NCBI GenBank assembly: GCA_029245125.1
Contig: JAQWPZ010000040.1
Coordinates: 1-33,903, forward strand
Direction: 5' to 3'
From: Rubripirellula sp.
Lineage (GTDB): Bacteria; Planctomycetota; Planctomycetia; Pirellulales; Pirellulaceae
Length of the DNA: 33,903 nucleotides
Shown here in pieces: positions 25,503 to 33,903 of the stretch (position 1 is the stretch's first letter; the number at the start of each line of letters is the position of its first letter). Below the pieces are notes generated by a model. The model saw only the letters and a program-made list of their open reading frames with translations, was not told the origin of the DNA and did no database searches. The position numbers were made by a program, and so were the translations under genes.

Positions 25503-27692
25503 TCACGCGGATCCGATACTGGCAAGATAGCCAAGTAGTGCGATGATGGCCACGCATACGGCGCACGATATTAGGAAGCCGGTGACATCCTTCGTGGTCG
25601 GTTTGACGAATTCCCAGTCTGAATCAGGGAATAGCTTTCGGGTGAAAGCTTGCTGTGGGTCAGAGTAGGCCTGGTCCAGCAAACGTTTGTCAGCTTGTGG
25701 ATCTGGATCAACGGGTGTGTTCATCTTCGCAAAGTATCGATCCAGCACACTCTTGTTGGTGCGTGGAGTGAGGTAACTAAGGACAATCAGCACCAGAAAC
25801 GGCGTTAGCAGTCTCGCGGGCAAGCGTAGGGTTTCCAGCGTTGCCTTCGATGCTCCGGAAAGATCGATTCCCACGAGCGAATAAAGCAGGAAGTCGAGAT
25901 TCAGAGAGCCTTTCCCGACCTGCGAGCTGGTGATCTTTTCAACTCGGATTTTAACTCCGTTCTCGGTGCGTTCACGGACCGATTCGTAGGTCGGAGACGA
26001 TCCTTCCGCGGACGCCACTCCACCTCGCCAGTAAATCGACTGACCACCACTCTTGAGCGTGAGTGTAATTGGTTCACCAATCACCGCTTGGGGTGGTTCG
26101 GGGCCGAGCAGTTTGAGTTCGGCGTCGAGTTTTGCTTGGTCAGTTTTCGCGTTGCTGGAGTCGTATTTCCCACTGATTTTTTGCTGGGCGGACACCCAGG
26201 CTTCATGTCGTGCTACATCGGAATCGGTCGCGTCGCGTTGGAAAGTCTTCGTAATTGCATTGGTGCTTGTGGCAAGGGATGTATTCGCTCTCAAGCTGGG
26301 TTGCAGCATGGGTATGGCATAGGGCAACACGAAAAAGACGAGCAGAGAGAACGCGATCGTGCCCCACACAGCGGTTCGATTCGCACGTCGCCAATACATA
26401 CCGACCCAAAACGGTGCTGCGAACAGGATGGGTAATTCAATCGCCATCCGAAATTGACCGAACACATCAGCCAAGTAGATCGACACAACGGCCGCGCCCA
26501 CGATGATGACCAGTCCAGTGATTCGTCCAACGCGAACGTATTGCTTTTCACCGGCATTGGGGTTGATGTAGGCGGCGTAAACGTTTCTGACGACTAAGGC
26601 CGAGGTCACGATCATGTAGGTATCGGCCGAGCTCATCATTGCTGCCAGCAAGCAGGCCAGCATCAATCCGACCAGACCCAAATTAAGCGGTCCTAGGATT
26701 TCTCGTGCAGCGACTCCCCAGACACGATCGGGGTCAGCCGCGATCTCAGGACTTCCCGCCAGCAGCGCGAGAGCGATTAAAGCGGTCAACGCCCAGCCGA
26801 CCGTGCAAAGTCGTTTCAGGAAGTTTCCGACAACCAATCCGATTCGCGCTTCGTCTTCACTTTTCGCCGATCCGCCACCCGTCGCGATGAAGTGCGGTTG
26901 GACGACGATGCCGACCATTGCCAGCAGCGAAAGTGAGACGATGTATTGAATCGGGAACTCACCACTGCTGGGTCCCGAAAATAGATTGAAATAATCGGTC
27001 GAGACCCGTTCGTGCATGATCCGGAATCCGTCCATCAAGCTTTGTTCGTCTGGTCCACCGAATTGCTTGGCGACAGCCCACAAGCCGTATGGGATGAGCA
27101 GCACCGAGAGCACGATAATGAACAGGCCCTGAATGAGGTCAGTCCAATAGGCAGCGGTCAGCCCACCCAGTACCCCGTAGGCGATTACCACAATCGCAAT
27201 CAAAGGGATCAGCGTGAATTTCAAATCGAGTCCGAAGAGGCCGGTCTCAAAGCCTAACAAGGGCACGGCGAACTTCGCGATCGCGGAAAACATGGTCGAT
27301 AGATAGAACATGTAAAAGACGATGGCGAACAAGGTGTACGCGACACCCATCGAGCGGGACTCGTAACGTTCGACGAACCAATCGCCCAGCGTTAAATGTC
27401 GCATTCGGCGGTACCAAACCGCCGTGATCCAGTACACTGGCGTCACAAACAGCCACATTAACGCGGACCAGACTCCGCTCAAACCACTCGTCCAAGCTGT
27501 TCGGCCCACTTGGACTGGCTCGTGAGCACCGGTTCCGGCACCAAATGCGGCGAAGGTTTGCAGCAGTTTTCCAAAGCCACGGCCGCCCATGAAGTAATCT
27601 TCTTGGTCGCTAACGCGGCGCATTGCCCACAAACCGATGCCAATCATGATGGCGAAGTAGGCGATCAGAACGATGTAGTCGGTGATTTGCAT
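25503..27692 (-). CDS. Sodium/solute symporter (SSS family) with large soluble insert
   Basis: The protein is 729 aa from ATG 27692; a TTG at 27731 would add 13 residues. The first 460 residues are a normal SSS permease: YFAIMIGIGLWAMRR, SDQEDYFMGGRGFGKLLQTF, AAFGAGTGAHEPVQVG and AAMMSSADTYMIVTSALVVR, the last being the conserved core helix. Residues about 461-595 are a hydrophilic insert with Gln/Lys/Glu-rich helices and a beta-rich part (TLTLKSGGQSIYWRGGVASA), flanked by membrane helices. The C-terminal part returns to membrane segments and ends in VTGFLISCAVCVAIIALLGY. Usual SSS proteins are about 500-550 aa, so this is enlarged. It likely moves a sugar or organic acid with Na+; the substrate is not readable. 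Confidence 0.9.
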   Translation of the reverse strand: MQITDYIVLIAYFAIMIGIGLWAMRRVSDQEDYFMGGRGFGKLLQTFAAFGAGTGAHEPVQVGRTAWTSGLSGVWSALMWLFVTPVYWITAVWYRRMRHLTLGDWFVERYESRSMGVAYTLFAIVFYMFYLSTMFSAIAKFAVPLLGFETGLFGLDLKFTLIPLIAIVVIAYGVLGGLTAAYWTDLIQGLFIIVLSVLLIPYGLWAVAKQFGGPDEQSLMDGFRIMHERVSTDYFNLFSGPSSGEFPIQYIVSLSLLAMVGIVVQPHFIATGGGSAKSEDEARIGLVVGNFLKRLCTVGWALTALIALALLAGSPEIAADPDRVWGVAAREILGPLNLGLVGLMLACLLAAMMSSADTYMIVTSALVVRNVYAAYINPNAGEKQYVRVGRITGLVIIVGAAVVSIYLADVFGQFRMAIELPILFAAPFWVGMYWRRANRTAVWGTIAFSLLVFFVLPYAIPMLQPSLRANTSLATSTNAITKTFQRDATDSDVARHEAWVSAQQKISGKYDSSNAKTDQAKLDAELKLLGPEPPQAVIGEPITLTLKSGGQSIYWRGGVASAEGSSPTYESVRERTENGVKIRVEKITSSQVGKGSLNLDFLLYSLVGIDLSGASKATLETLRLPARLLTPFLVLIVLSYLTPRTNKSVLDRYFAKMNTPVDPDPQADKRLLDQAYSDPQQAFTRKLFPDSDWEFVKPTTKDVTGFLISCAVCVAIIALLGYLASIGSA

Positions 27693-27834
27693 GCGAAGAA
27701 TGTAGTCGTTGGCATTGCCGGTTGGCAACAATTATTCGTGTTTTTGCTTTGCCGACCGAACTTTGGGGCTCACCCTGCCCCGCTTCCTTGATGATTAAAC
27801 CTTTATTCCATTAGCTCGACTCGACGGGCTTTAC

Positions 27835-27849
27835 ACCTGCTGAGCAGGT
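27835..27849. promoter_or_regulatory. Short palindrome in the divergent promoter region
   Basis: ACCTGC-TGA-GCAGGT is a perfect 6-bp inverted repeat with a 3-bp centre, located between the divergent SSS (27692) and ABC exporter (27912) starts, 63 bp before the exporter ATG. It could be an operator for either gene, or a small hairpin in the exporter leader. Confidence 0.45.
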
Positions 27850-27911
27850 TCGCATTTCCGTCGGCGTATTAGCCGTCTGATGCGATCGACTCTGGAAACC
27901 TTAATTTCCCT

Positions 27912-29864
27912 ATGCCAACCCAACCCAGTCGCAGTCGTTTCGCCCAATATCGTGAGAAAGTGCGTGAGCGGCACGCTAGTGGTGAACGGCCAGCCCCGCA
28001 TCGTTATAGCGGCGGCACGCCGACCAAGCTCGGTGAACGGGATCGAAAAGTTTGGGAGTTGCTTCGCGCCTTTTGGGCACTGACTGGCCGCCAACGAACT
28101 CGGATCCTCACAGCACTCGCCTTCCTGACCGTTGCGATTGGACTGCGATTGATACCGCCGCTAGGGACGAAGCTGGCGATCGACTCGGCTCTGACCAGTC
28201 CGCCAAAGCCTCTTCCACAGCCCCTTCAATCGTTGCCGCTACCCGATTCGCCGATGGGATTGCTGTTCGCAGTTTCGGTGGTCGTTGTAGTGATCACGAT
28301 CCTCGCAACCTGCGTTCACCTGACTAGTCGCTGGATGGCGACGAAGGCGGTCAACCAAACCCAGGTATCAATTCGCCGACATGTTTTTGAGCATGCCATT
28401 CGATTGCCGTTAAACAAAGTCTATGACATGAAGAGTGGCGGTGTCGCCAGTCTGATCCGTGAGGATGCGGGAGGCGTTGCCGAGCTGATCTTTAACATGC
28501 TCTACAACCCCTGGCGAGCGACTGTCCAGTTCGTTGGTAGCTTGGTGATCCTGATGCTTGTGGATTGGAAGCTGATGGTTGGTGGGCTGTTGCTGTTGCC
28601 CGTCGTTTGGGTCACGCACCGCACATGGATCAATAGGATCCGACCACTTTACCGCGATCTGCGTAAGCAGCGGCAGCAAATCGACGGTAACGCGACGGAG
28701 ACGTTTAGCGGTATTCGTGTCGTTCGAACGTTTTCACGTTCCCGCAGTGAGTCGACTCGGTTTGTACGCGAAAGCGATTACCTCGTTCGTCAGCAGCTCT
28801 TCACTTGGTGGTGGACAAGAATTATCGAGATGATTTGGGAGGTAGTGATCCCATTAGCCTCTACGGCACTGTTGTTGTACGGCGGTTACCAAATCATCGG
28901 TGGTGAATTGACACTCGGTGACCTGATGATGTTCTTGGTCTATCTGACAATGTTGCTTGATCCGCTCGCGACGATCGCTGGCAGTGCTGTGTCATTTCAA
29001 AATAACTTGGCCGGGCTGGATCGTATCTTGGATGTCTTGGAAAGCGAGGAGGAACTGCCTCGCAAAGAAACATCGATTCGATTAGATCGACCAACCGTTG
29101 CCGGAGCGATGACGTTTCGCAATGTCTCGTTTCAGTATCCAGATTCTGAGCCCATGGTGCTGGAAGACATTTCACTGGATGTTTCGCCGGGTGAAACTGT
29201 TGCGTTGGTTGGGCGGAGTGGCGCCGGGAAAACAACGCTCACGAATTTGATTGCCCGTTTTTACGATGTGACTTCTGGAAGTATCTGCTTGGATGGCCGT
29301 GATTTGCGAGATATTCAGCTTGATTCTTACCGCAGCTTGCTCGGGATTGTCGAGCAGGATGTGTTTCTGTTTGACGGTACCATCCGCGAGAATATCGCCT
29401 ATGCAAGACGTCGTGCCAGTGAGTCTAAAATTGTTGACGCAGCGAAAGCGGCCGCTGCCGATGAGTTTATTCGCCGGTTACCACAAGGCTACGACACCAC
29501 GATTGGCGAGCGGGGCGTCAAGCTCTCCGGCGGACAACGTCAGCGGCTTGCGATTGCACGGGCGTTGTTGGCCGACCCGAAAATTTTGATTCTCGACGAA
29601 GCGACCAGCAACTTGGACAGTGAAAGCGAACGGCTGATCCAGCAGAGTTTGGCCGAATTGCTAGAGGATCGAACTGCTTTTGTGATTGCTCACCGACTTA
29701 GCACCATCACCAATGCTGACAAAATTGTTGTTCTGGAGGATGGTCGTGTGGCGGAGGTGGGAACCCATCAAGAATTACTCGACCGAAACGGCCAATATCG
29801 CCAGATGGTTTTTCTTCAGAATAGCGATCAGAGCTCCGTGGACGCTCTGGGGCGGCCATCATAA
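27912..29864 (+). CDS. ABC exporter with fused membrane and ATPase domains (MsbA-like half transporter)
   Basis: The protein is 650 aa from ATG 27912. After a basic N-terminal extension of about 60 residues (SRSRFAQYREKVRERHASGE), six TM helices span about 65-360. The C-terminal ATPase has the Walker A GRSGAGKTT (from Gly434), Q-loop in GIVEQDVFLFDGTIRENIAY, signature LSGGQRQRLAIARALL (about 538), Walker B ILILDEATSNLD (Asp562, Glu563) and the switch His in IAHRLSTI. All motifs are intact, so it should be an active homodimeric exporter, perhaps of lipid or a hydrophobic compound. The basic extension is longer than usual. It stands alone and ends 6 bp inside the convergent kinase gene. Confidence 0.95.
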   Translation: MPTQPSRSRFAQYREKVRERHASGERPAPHRYSGGTPTKLGERDRKVWELLRAFWALTGRQRTRILTALAFLTVAIGLRLIPPLGTKLAIDSALTSPPKPLPQPLQSLPLPDSPMGLLFAVSVVVVVITILATCVHLTSRWMATKAVNQTQVSIRRHVFEHAIRLPLNKVYDMKSGGVASLIREDAGGVAELIFNMLYNPWRATVQFVGSLVILMLVDWKLMVGGLLLLPVVWVTHRTWINRIRPLYRDLRKQRQQIDGNATETFSGIRVVRTFSRSRSESTRFVRESDYLVRQQLFTWWWTRIIEMIWEVVIPLASTALLLYGGYQIIGGELTLGDLMMFLVYLTMLLDPLATIAGSAVSFQNNLAGLDRILDVLESEEELPRKETSIRLDRPTVAGAMTFRNVSFQYPDSEPMVLEDISLDVSPGETVALVGRSGAGKTTLTNLIARFYDVTSGSICLDGRDLRDIQLDSYRSLLGIVEQDVFLFDGTIRENIAYARRRASESKIVDAAKAAAADEFIRRLPQGYDTTIGERGVKLSGGQRQRLAIARALLADPKILILDEATSNLDSESERLIQQSLAELLEDRTAFVIAHRLSTITNADKIVVLEDGRVAEVGTHQELLDRNGQYRQMVFLQNSDQSSVDALGRPS

Positions 29865-30827
29865 GGAGATTTGATCGGCGGCGATATTGATTGCACCCTG
29901 AACTGGATCACGCACGATCACCGTTTCGATCAGCTGATGGTTTGGCTGCCGAAGGATTTCGAGAATCCGATTCGTAAAGCTGGTTTGATTGTTAAGAATC
30001 CCGCCGCTGAGGGCGAGCCGCAGCGGGCTGGTGCCCGGTTGTAGCTGTTGCTGAAGTGTCGTCACCAGTTTGGCGAGTTGTGAGGCTGCCTCTTCGATGA
30101 TTTCGCTGGCTACGGAGTCACCCGCGTCGGCAGCTTTGAAAACTTGAGGGGCAAAGGCTGCGATCTCTGCCCGATCTGTTCCGGGATCGTAAAGTTTGGG
30201 AATCGCTTCATTAAGCGTTTTGACGTTCAACCGTTCCAGCCAAATTTGCCGGAGCGCGGTGCTGGGACCACGCCCGTCTTCATCCCATGCAGCCGCCCGG
30301 AGGGCAGCAACTGCGATGCTATAGCCACTGCCTTCATCACCAAATAATCCGCCCCATCCGCCACATCTGGACGAGCTGCCATCCTGATTACGGCCAATCG
30401 CCAGGGAACCTGTTCCAGCGATTAAGCCAATTCCCACCCCGTCAGGGAAGGCTGCGTACACGACGGGGAGTGCATCGTTATTAACAACAACAGCCTCGGC
30501 CAAATTGGCTTGCTTCGCCCACTGCTGGAATTGTTCTTTTTCGATTTTCCGATCAGCACCTGCCAATGCTAAACATGCTGATGCGACCTCAGTCGGCTGT
30601 CGTTTCGCGTCAACAAAGGCTGCCTCGATGGCTAGCCTCAGCTGATTGATGGCTTGTTGAGTTCCAACGCTTCGGCAGTTAGAAGGTCCTCCATGTCCAA
30701 CACCGAGGATTCTCGGTGGGCCGGATAGATCGCTTTCTGCCAGGCAAGCGATTGTCTTGCTGCCGCCCCCGTCTACTCCCAAAATCAGTTTGGTCTCGGA
30801 GTCCATTTGAGGATTGTTCTGTGTCAT
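29859..30827 (-). CDS. BadF/BadG-family amino-sugar kinase, probably MurNAc/GlcNAc kinase (MurK-like)
   Basis: The protein is 322 aa from ATG 30827, which overlaps the murQ stop by four bases (ATGA), so the pair is translationally coupled. LILGVDGGGSKTIACL is the phosphate-1 loop of the ASKHA fold. VNNDALPVVYAAFPDGVGIG and LIAGTGSLAIG carry the catalytic Asp and phosphate-2 region, GGWGGLFGDEGSGYSIA the sugar-binding stretch, and LRLALSGGILNN the adenosine motif. The BadF/BcrA family includes N-acetylglucosamine kinases and the MurNAc kinase MurK. Coupling to murQ makes MurNAc, possibly with GlcNAc, the likely substrate, with ATP giving MurNAc-6-phosphate in the cytosol. The stop overlaps the convergent ABC exporter stop by six bases. 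Confidence 0.9.
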   Translation of the reverse strand: MTQNNPQMDSETKLILGVDGGGSKTIACLAESDLSGPPRILGVGHGGPSNCRSVGTQQAINQLRLAIEAAFVDAKRQPTEVASACLALAGADRKIEKEQFQQWAKQANLAEAVVVNNDALPVVYAAFPDGVGIGLIAGTGSLAIGRNQDGSSSRCGGWGGLFGDEGSGYSIAVAALRAAAWDEDGRGPSTALRQIWLERLNVKTLNEAIPKLYDPGTDRAEIAAFAPQVFKAADAGDSVASEIIEEAASQLAKLVTTLQQQLQPGTSPLRLALSGGILNNQTSFTNRILEILRQPNHQLIETVIVRDPVQGAINIAADQISL

Positions 30828-31744
30828 CGTTCCGACGATTCCAATGCATCCCGGAGGTGTCCGTCAGCTTCGGCTAATCTTTGCCTCGCTTCATCCGAAT
30901 CAACTCTGCAAAGGTGACTGAAGATGGCCGTTTTTACTTCGTGATTACACCGCGCGAGAAGAGATTGAGCCTCGCTAGGATTCAGTCCGGTTAGTTCTGA
31001 AACAATTCTCCCGGACCGCTCAATCAGTTTTTCATTGGTGGCTTTCAAATCAACCATCAGGTTGCCATAGGTTTTTCCGATTCGCACCATGGCACCGGTG
31101 GTCAGCATGTTCAAAACCATTTTCGTGGCTGTGCCCGCTTTCATGCGGGTCGAGCCGCTAATGATTTCGGGGCCAACCACGGGCGAGATCATGATTTGAC
31201 TGTGAGCCTTCAAACCACAGTGATTGTTGCAGCTGAACCCGATCGTGGATGCGCCGACATGACGAGCGTACTGCAAGCCACCGATGACGTAGGGCGTGCG
31301 GCCACTGGTGGCGATTCCAACCAGAACGTCTCGGTCACACAATTCCACGTCAACCAAATCACGCTTGCCAAACTCGGGATGATCCTCGGCGCCCTCAATT
31401 GCTCGTGTTAGAGCGTTGGATCCACCTGCAATCAAGCCCACGACCATTTTGGGGTCCGTGCTAAATGTCGGTGGGCACTCGCTCGCGTCAAGGACGCCGA
31501 GTCGGCCAGATGTCCCAGCCCCCATGTAGATCAGGCGTCCACCAACGCGGAATTGTCGAGCGATGACTTCAATCGCCTTCGCAATTGGATCGGCAACACT
31601 CGCAATGACATCCGCAATGCTTGCGTCTTGCGCATTCATGAGACGAACGATCTCAATCGCAGTGAGCGAATCGAGGGTCGCTGAGTCTGGATTTCTCGCC
31701 TCAGTCGTTAGGTGATTAAGCGTTGTAGGTTGTTCTTTGTTCAT
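30824..31744 (-). CDS. murQ: N-acetylmuramic acid 6-phosphate etherase
   Basis: The protein is 306 aa from ATG 31744 (MNKEQPTTLNHLTTEARNP, the normal N-terminus). An ATG at 31768 is possible, and a much longer open frame to 32044 is rejected because it runs through the divergent symporter gene. It is a SIS-domain enzyme: GGRLIYMGAGTSGRLGVLDA binds the sugar phosphate, and ECPPTFSTDP supplies Glu89, equivalent to E. coli Glu83. EGAED (117-121) includes the second catalytic Glu. GIATSGRTPYVIG and SGSTRMKAGTATKMVLNML are further signatures. It splits MurNAc-6-phosphate into GlcNAc-6-phosphate and D-lactate. The C-terminal helical domain (LTGLNPSEAQSLLARC) is complete. It is coupled to the kinase downstream. 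Confidence 0.96.
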   Translation of the reverse strand: MNKEQPTTLNHLTTEARNPDSATLDSLTAIEIVRLMNAQDASIADVIASVADPIAKAIEVIARQFRVGGRLIYMGAGTSGRLGVLDASECPPTFSTDPKMVVGLIAGGSNALTRAIEGAEDHPEFGKRDLVDVELCDRDVLVGIATSGRTPYVIGGLQYARHVGASTIGFSCNNHCGLKAHSQIMISPVVGPEIISGSTRMKAGTATKMVLNMLTTGAMVRIGKTYGNLMVDLKATNEKLIERSGRIVSELTGLNPSEAQSLLARCNHEVKTAIFSHLCRVDSDEARQRLAEADGHLRDALESSER

Positions 31745-31839
31745 GTTTAATTCACAATCGTTGATCATTGTACGACGGGCTCGGGGTGAATCTATCCCGT
31801 TGAACGTAATACCTTCGCATTGAAGCAAAGGAAATCGGT
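31745..31839. promoter_or_regulatory. Divergent control region of the MurNAc salvage cluster
   Basis: This gap of 95 bp separates the murQ and symporter starts and must carry both promoters. It contains ACGGG (31775-31779) complemented by CCCGT (31796-31800) and a TGATCA palindrome near 31762. AAGGA at about 31828 is the likely ribosome binding site for the TTG-started symporter. A shared regulator, such as an RpiR- or GntR-type protein, would fit, but none is encoded nearby. Confidence 0.5.
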
Positions 31840-33348
31840 TTGGCGATTCACGCGGTCGACGCTGCGATCTTGGTGTTTTACATGCTGGGGATGTTGGCAC
31901 TCGGTTTGCGCATTGGGCATAACCAGCGTGATCTTTCTGGTTATTTGCTCGGTGGGCGGGATTTGCCGTGGTACGCAATTCTGGGATCCATCGTCGCGAC
32001 TGAAACGAGTACTGCGACTTTTCTGAGTGTGCCAGGAATAGCATTTGCTGTTTCAGGTGACATGCGGTTCCTGCAGCTTACGATTGGTTATGTCGTTGGC
32101 CGAACGGCTGTGGCGATCATTTTGGTTCCACTTTATTTTCGTGGTGAAATGTACACCGCTTATGAGGTGTTAAATCAGCGGTTCGGTGGCTCGAGCAAAC
32201 GGGCCGCGTCTTTGTTGTTTTTGGTGACACGAAATCTGGGTGACGGACTGCGGTTGTTCTTGGCCGGCATCGCGCTGGAAAAAGTTCTCGGGCTTCCACT
32301 ACCACTCTGTATCGGACTGATTGGAGTCGCGACGGTCTTCTACACCTTTTTTGGTGGCATGAAGGCTGTGATTTGGAGCGATTGCATCCAATTTGTAATC
32401 TACACAATTGGCGGGGTGATCGCGCTCTGGATTTTGGTAAGCCAAATACCAGGTGGTTGGAGCGAGTTGGTAGCGTTTGGTGAATCGACTGAACGTTGGC
32501 AGGTTTTTGATCTTCGTTGGGCCAGTACGGATGAATTCAGTCTATGGACGGAACCATTCACTTTGTGGGCTGGAGTAATTGGTGGTGCCGTGCTCACGCT
32601 CGGAACGCATGGGACGGATCAGATGCTCGTGCAACGGTACCTTGCTGCAAGAAGCAGTCGAGATGCATCGCGTGCCGTGATCGCGAGTGGGTTTGTTGTC
32701 GCGTTCCAGTTTGCACTGTTCCTGACGCTTGGCGTTGCCCTGGCATGTTTCTATGAACGTGTAGTACCAAAACAATTTGAACACCCGGACGAAGTGTTTG
32801 CGACATTCATCGTGAACCAACTGCCCGTCGGGATTGTGGGGATAACCTTGGCGGCCGTCTTTGCGGCTGCTATGTCGACACTATCGAGTTCGTTGAATTC
32901 ATCCGCGACGGCGGCAGTTGCTGATTTTTTCTCCCCCTGGCAACAGCGGCGTGGCCGAAATGTTGATTCGGATCAGTTGCTTCGCGTTAGTCGTCGCTTC
33001 ACCGTTGCGTTCGGCGTTCTGCAGATCATGATTGGGATCGGAGCTAGTTGGGTGTCAAAAAGCGTCGTGAAGGATGCTCTGGCGATTGCAGGATTCACCG
33101 CCGGTATTCTGTTGGGCGTTTTTGCACTTGGTGTTTTGACTAAGTCAGCCCATCAGCGAGGTGTCTTGGTCGGCATGGTGATTGGCGTTCTGACTCTGAC
33201 CTGCATCAAATTTGGGACCGCGGTCGCCTGGACCTGGTTGGCTTTGATTGGCTCAGTCGTGACGTTTGTGATTGGCTTGTTGGCAAGTTGGGTTTTCCCG
33301 TTGGACCGGTCCGTAACATCTGAAACAGCTGAGGAAAATGCCCCGTGA
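31840..33348 (+). CDS. Sodium/solute symporter (SSS), candidate MurNAc/amino-sugar transporter
   Basis: The protein is 502 aa from TTG 31840, with AAGGA upstream. It has the usual 13 or so TM helices: ILVFYMLGMLALGLRIG (TM1), SGYLLGGRDLPWYAILGSI and VATETSTATFLSVPG (conserved early core), FYTFFGGMKAVIWSDCIQF, GTHGTDQMLVQRYLAARSSR, and AAVFAAAMSTLSSSLNSSAT, with the Ser/Thr residues that bind Na+ in this family. Length is standard, unlike the enlarged SSS at 25503. Its stop overlaps the start of the NamZ gene (GTGA), and it is divergent to murQ. In Tannerella a symporter of this family (MurT) imports MurNAc beside murK and murQ, so the same role is inferred here. Confidence 0.92.
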   Translation: MAIHAVDAAILVFYMLGMLALGLRIGHNQRDLSGYLLGGRDLPWYAILGSIVATETSTATFLSVPGIAFAVSGDMRFLQLTIGYVVGRTAVAIILVPLYFRGEMYTAYEVLNQRFGGSSKRAASLLFLVTRNLGDGLRLFLAGIALEKVLGLPLPLCIGLIGVATVFYTFFGGMKAVIWSDCIQFVIYTIGGVIALWILVSQIPGGWSELVAFGESTERWQVFDLRWASTDEFSLWTEPFTLWAGVIGGAVLTLGTHGTDQMLVQRYLAARSSRDASRAVIASGFVVAFQFALFLTLGVALACFYERVVPKQFEHPDEVFATFIVNQLPVGIVGITLAAVFAAAMSTLSSSLNSSATAAVADFFSPWQQRRGRNVDSDQLLRVSRRFTVAFGVLQIMIGIGASWVSKSVVKDALAIAGFTAGILLGVFALGVLTKSAHQRGVLVGMVIGVLTLTCIKFGTAVAWTWLALIGSVVTFVIGLLASWVFPLDRSVTSETAEENAP

Positions 33349-33903
33349 AACCGTTGACGATCTGTGCTGTGCTGTTGCTAACGTTGTGCCCTCTTGCATG
33401 CGTCAGGGGGCAGACCCTGGCGGGAATTGATGTCTTGCAAGAGGATGATTTTCATTCCTTGCGAGGCCGACGCGTTGGTTTGATCACAAATCATACCGGC
33501 GTCAACCTTCATGGGATTTCCACGGTCAAGCTACTTGCCGAAGCGGACAACGTTGACTTGGTGGCGCTGTTCAGTCCTGAACACGGATTCGCCGGTCAAC
33601 TTGATCAGGCAGAAATCCGTGATGGCCAGGATGAACAGACCGGGTTGAAAATCTTTAGTCTTTACGGTGACACACGCGTGCCAACCGGTGAGATGTTGAA
33701 AGATGTCGACACCATTGTGTTCGATATTCAAGACATCGGAACACGCTTCTACACTTACATTTCAACAATGGGTGGCGCGATGCGGGCTGCCGCCGAGCAT
33801 GGTTTGCGATTTGTTGTTTTGGATCGCCCGAATCCAATCAATGGGATGACGGTCGCAGGACCAGTTTTGGATTCCGGTACAGAATCATTTGTTGGCTACC
33901 ACA
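33345..33903 (+). CDS. NamZ-type exo-beta-N-acetylmuramidase (DUF1343), 3' part outside the window
   Basis: The first 186 residues are visible, from GTG 33345 overlapping the symporter stop by four bases. VKPLTICAVLLLTLCPLACV is a signal peptide, so the enzyme acts outside the inner membrane. GRRVGLITNHTGVN, LVALFSPEHGFAG and FDIQDIGTRFYTYISTMGG are the strongest DUF1343 signatures. The family, typified by B. subtilis NamZ (YbbC), releases MurNAc from the non-reducing ends of peptidoglycan fragments. The product would feed the symporter, kinase and etherase encoded next door. About half of the expected length lies beyond 33903. Confidence 0.93.
   Translation, partial: MKPLTICAVLLLTLCPLACVRGQTLAGIDVLQEDDFHSLRGRRVGLITNHTGVNLHGISTVKLLAEADNVDLVALFSPEHGFAGQLDQAEIRDGQDEQTGLKIFSLYGDTRVPTGEMLKDVDTIVFDIQDIGTRFYTYISTMGGAMRAAAEHGLRFVVLDRPNPINGMTVAGPVLDSGTESFVGYH

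Noticed and set aside
31745..32044. N-terminal extension of murQ by 100 codons
   Set aside because: It runs antisense through the start of the symporter gene; the MurQ family N-terminus begins at the ATG at 31744.

Overview
The window looks like chromosomal DNA of a planctomycete, probably of the Rhodopirellula/Pirellulales type. This rests on moderate GC, many TTG and GTG starts, short operons that switch strand often, two secreted sulfatases, two SSS-family symporters, DUF21/CNNM pairs, a solitary Flp pilin and several protein types I recognise as planctomycete-typical. No rRNA, tRNA, CRISPR array, transposase or prophage gene was seen. The assignment is inference, because there is no 16S gene here.

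Layout: (1) 1-1977, minus, cut by the window edge: a PTS-EIIA domain fused to an SLC4/band-3-like anion (bicarbonate) transporter. (2) 2178-2932, minus: a Flp-type pilin and a coupled two-TM HAMP-like protein. (3) 3235-7207, plus: ABC-2 permease and two DUF21/CNNM membrane proteins joined by 4-nt TTGA overlaps. (4) 7347-9430: a small conserved protein and a TPR lipoprotein (minus), then a small PsbP/DcrB-like protein (plus). (5) 9437-16153, all minus: radical SAM protein, CDF metal exporter, MFS-spermidine-synthase-like fusion, FlgM-like anti-sigma factor and a Fur-family regulator. (6) 16312-20993: Rieske ferredoxin, sulfatase, aldo/keto reductase, second sulfatase. (7) 21142-25348: UPF0173 metallo-hydrolase, trpB, mutM and an exported prenyltransferase/squalene-oxidase-repeat protein. 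(8) 25503-29864: SSS symporter with a large soluble insert, and an MsbA-like ABC exporter. (9) 29859-33903: a divergent cluster of murQ plus a BadF-type amino-sugar kinase (minus) facing an SSS symporter plus a NamZ/DUF1343 exo-muramidase (plus, cut by the edge).

The strongest system-level reading is region 9: hydrolase, sodium symporter, kinase and etherase together could take external peptidoglycan fragments to GlcNAc-6-phosphate and D-lactate, a PTS-independent MurNAc salvage route. The second point of interest is region 1: the EIIA/anion-transporter architecture mirrors eukaryotic SLC4 proteins, whose cytoplasmic domain shares the EIIA fold. Smaller points are a CDF transporter with an Asn-Asp/Asp-Asp metal site, repeated TTGA start/stop coupling, a 19-bp tandem repeat before a sulfatase gene, and several strong intergenic inverted repeats.
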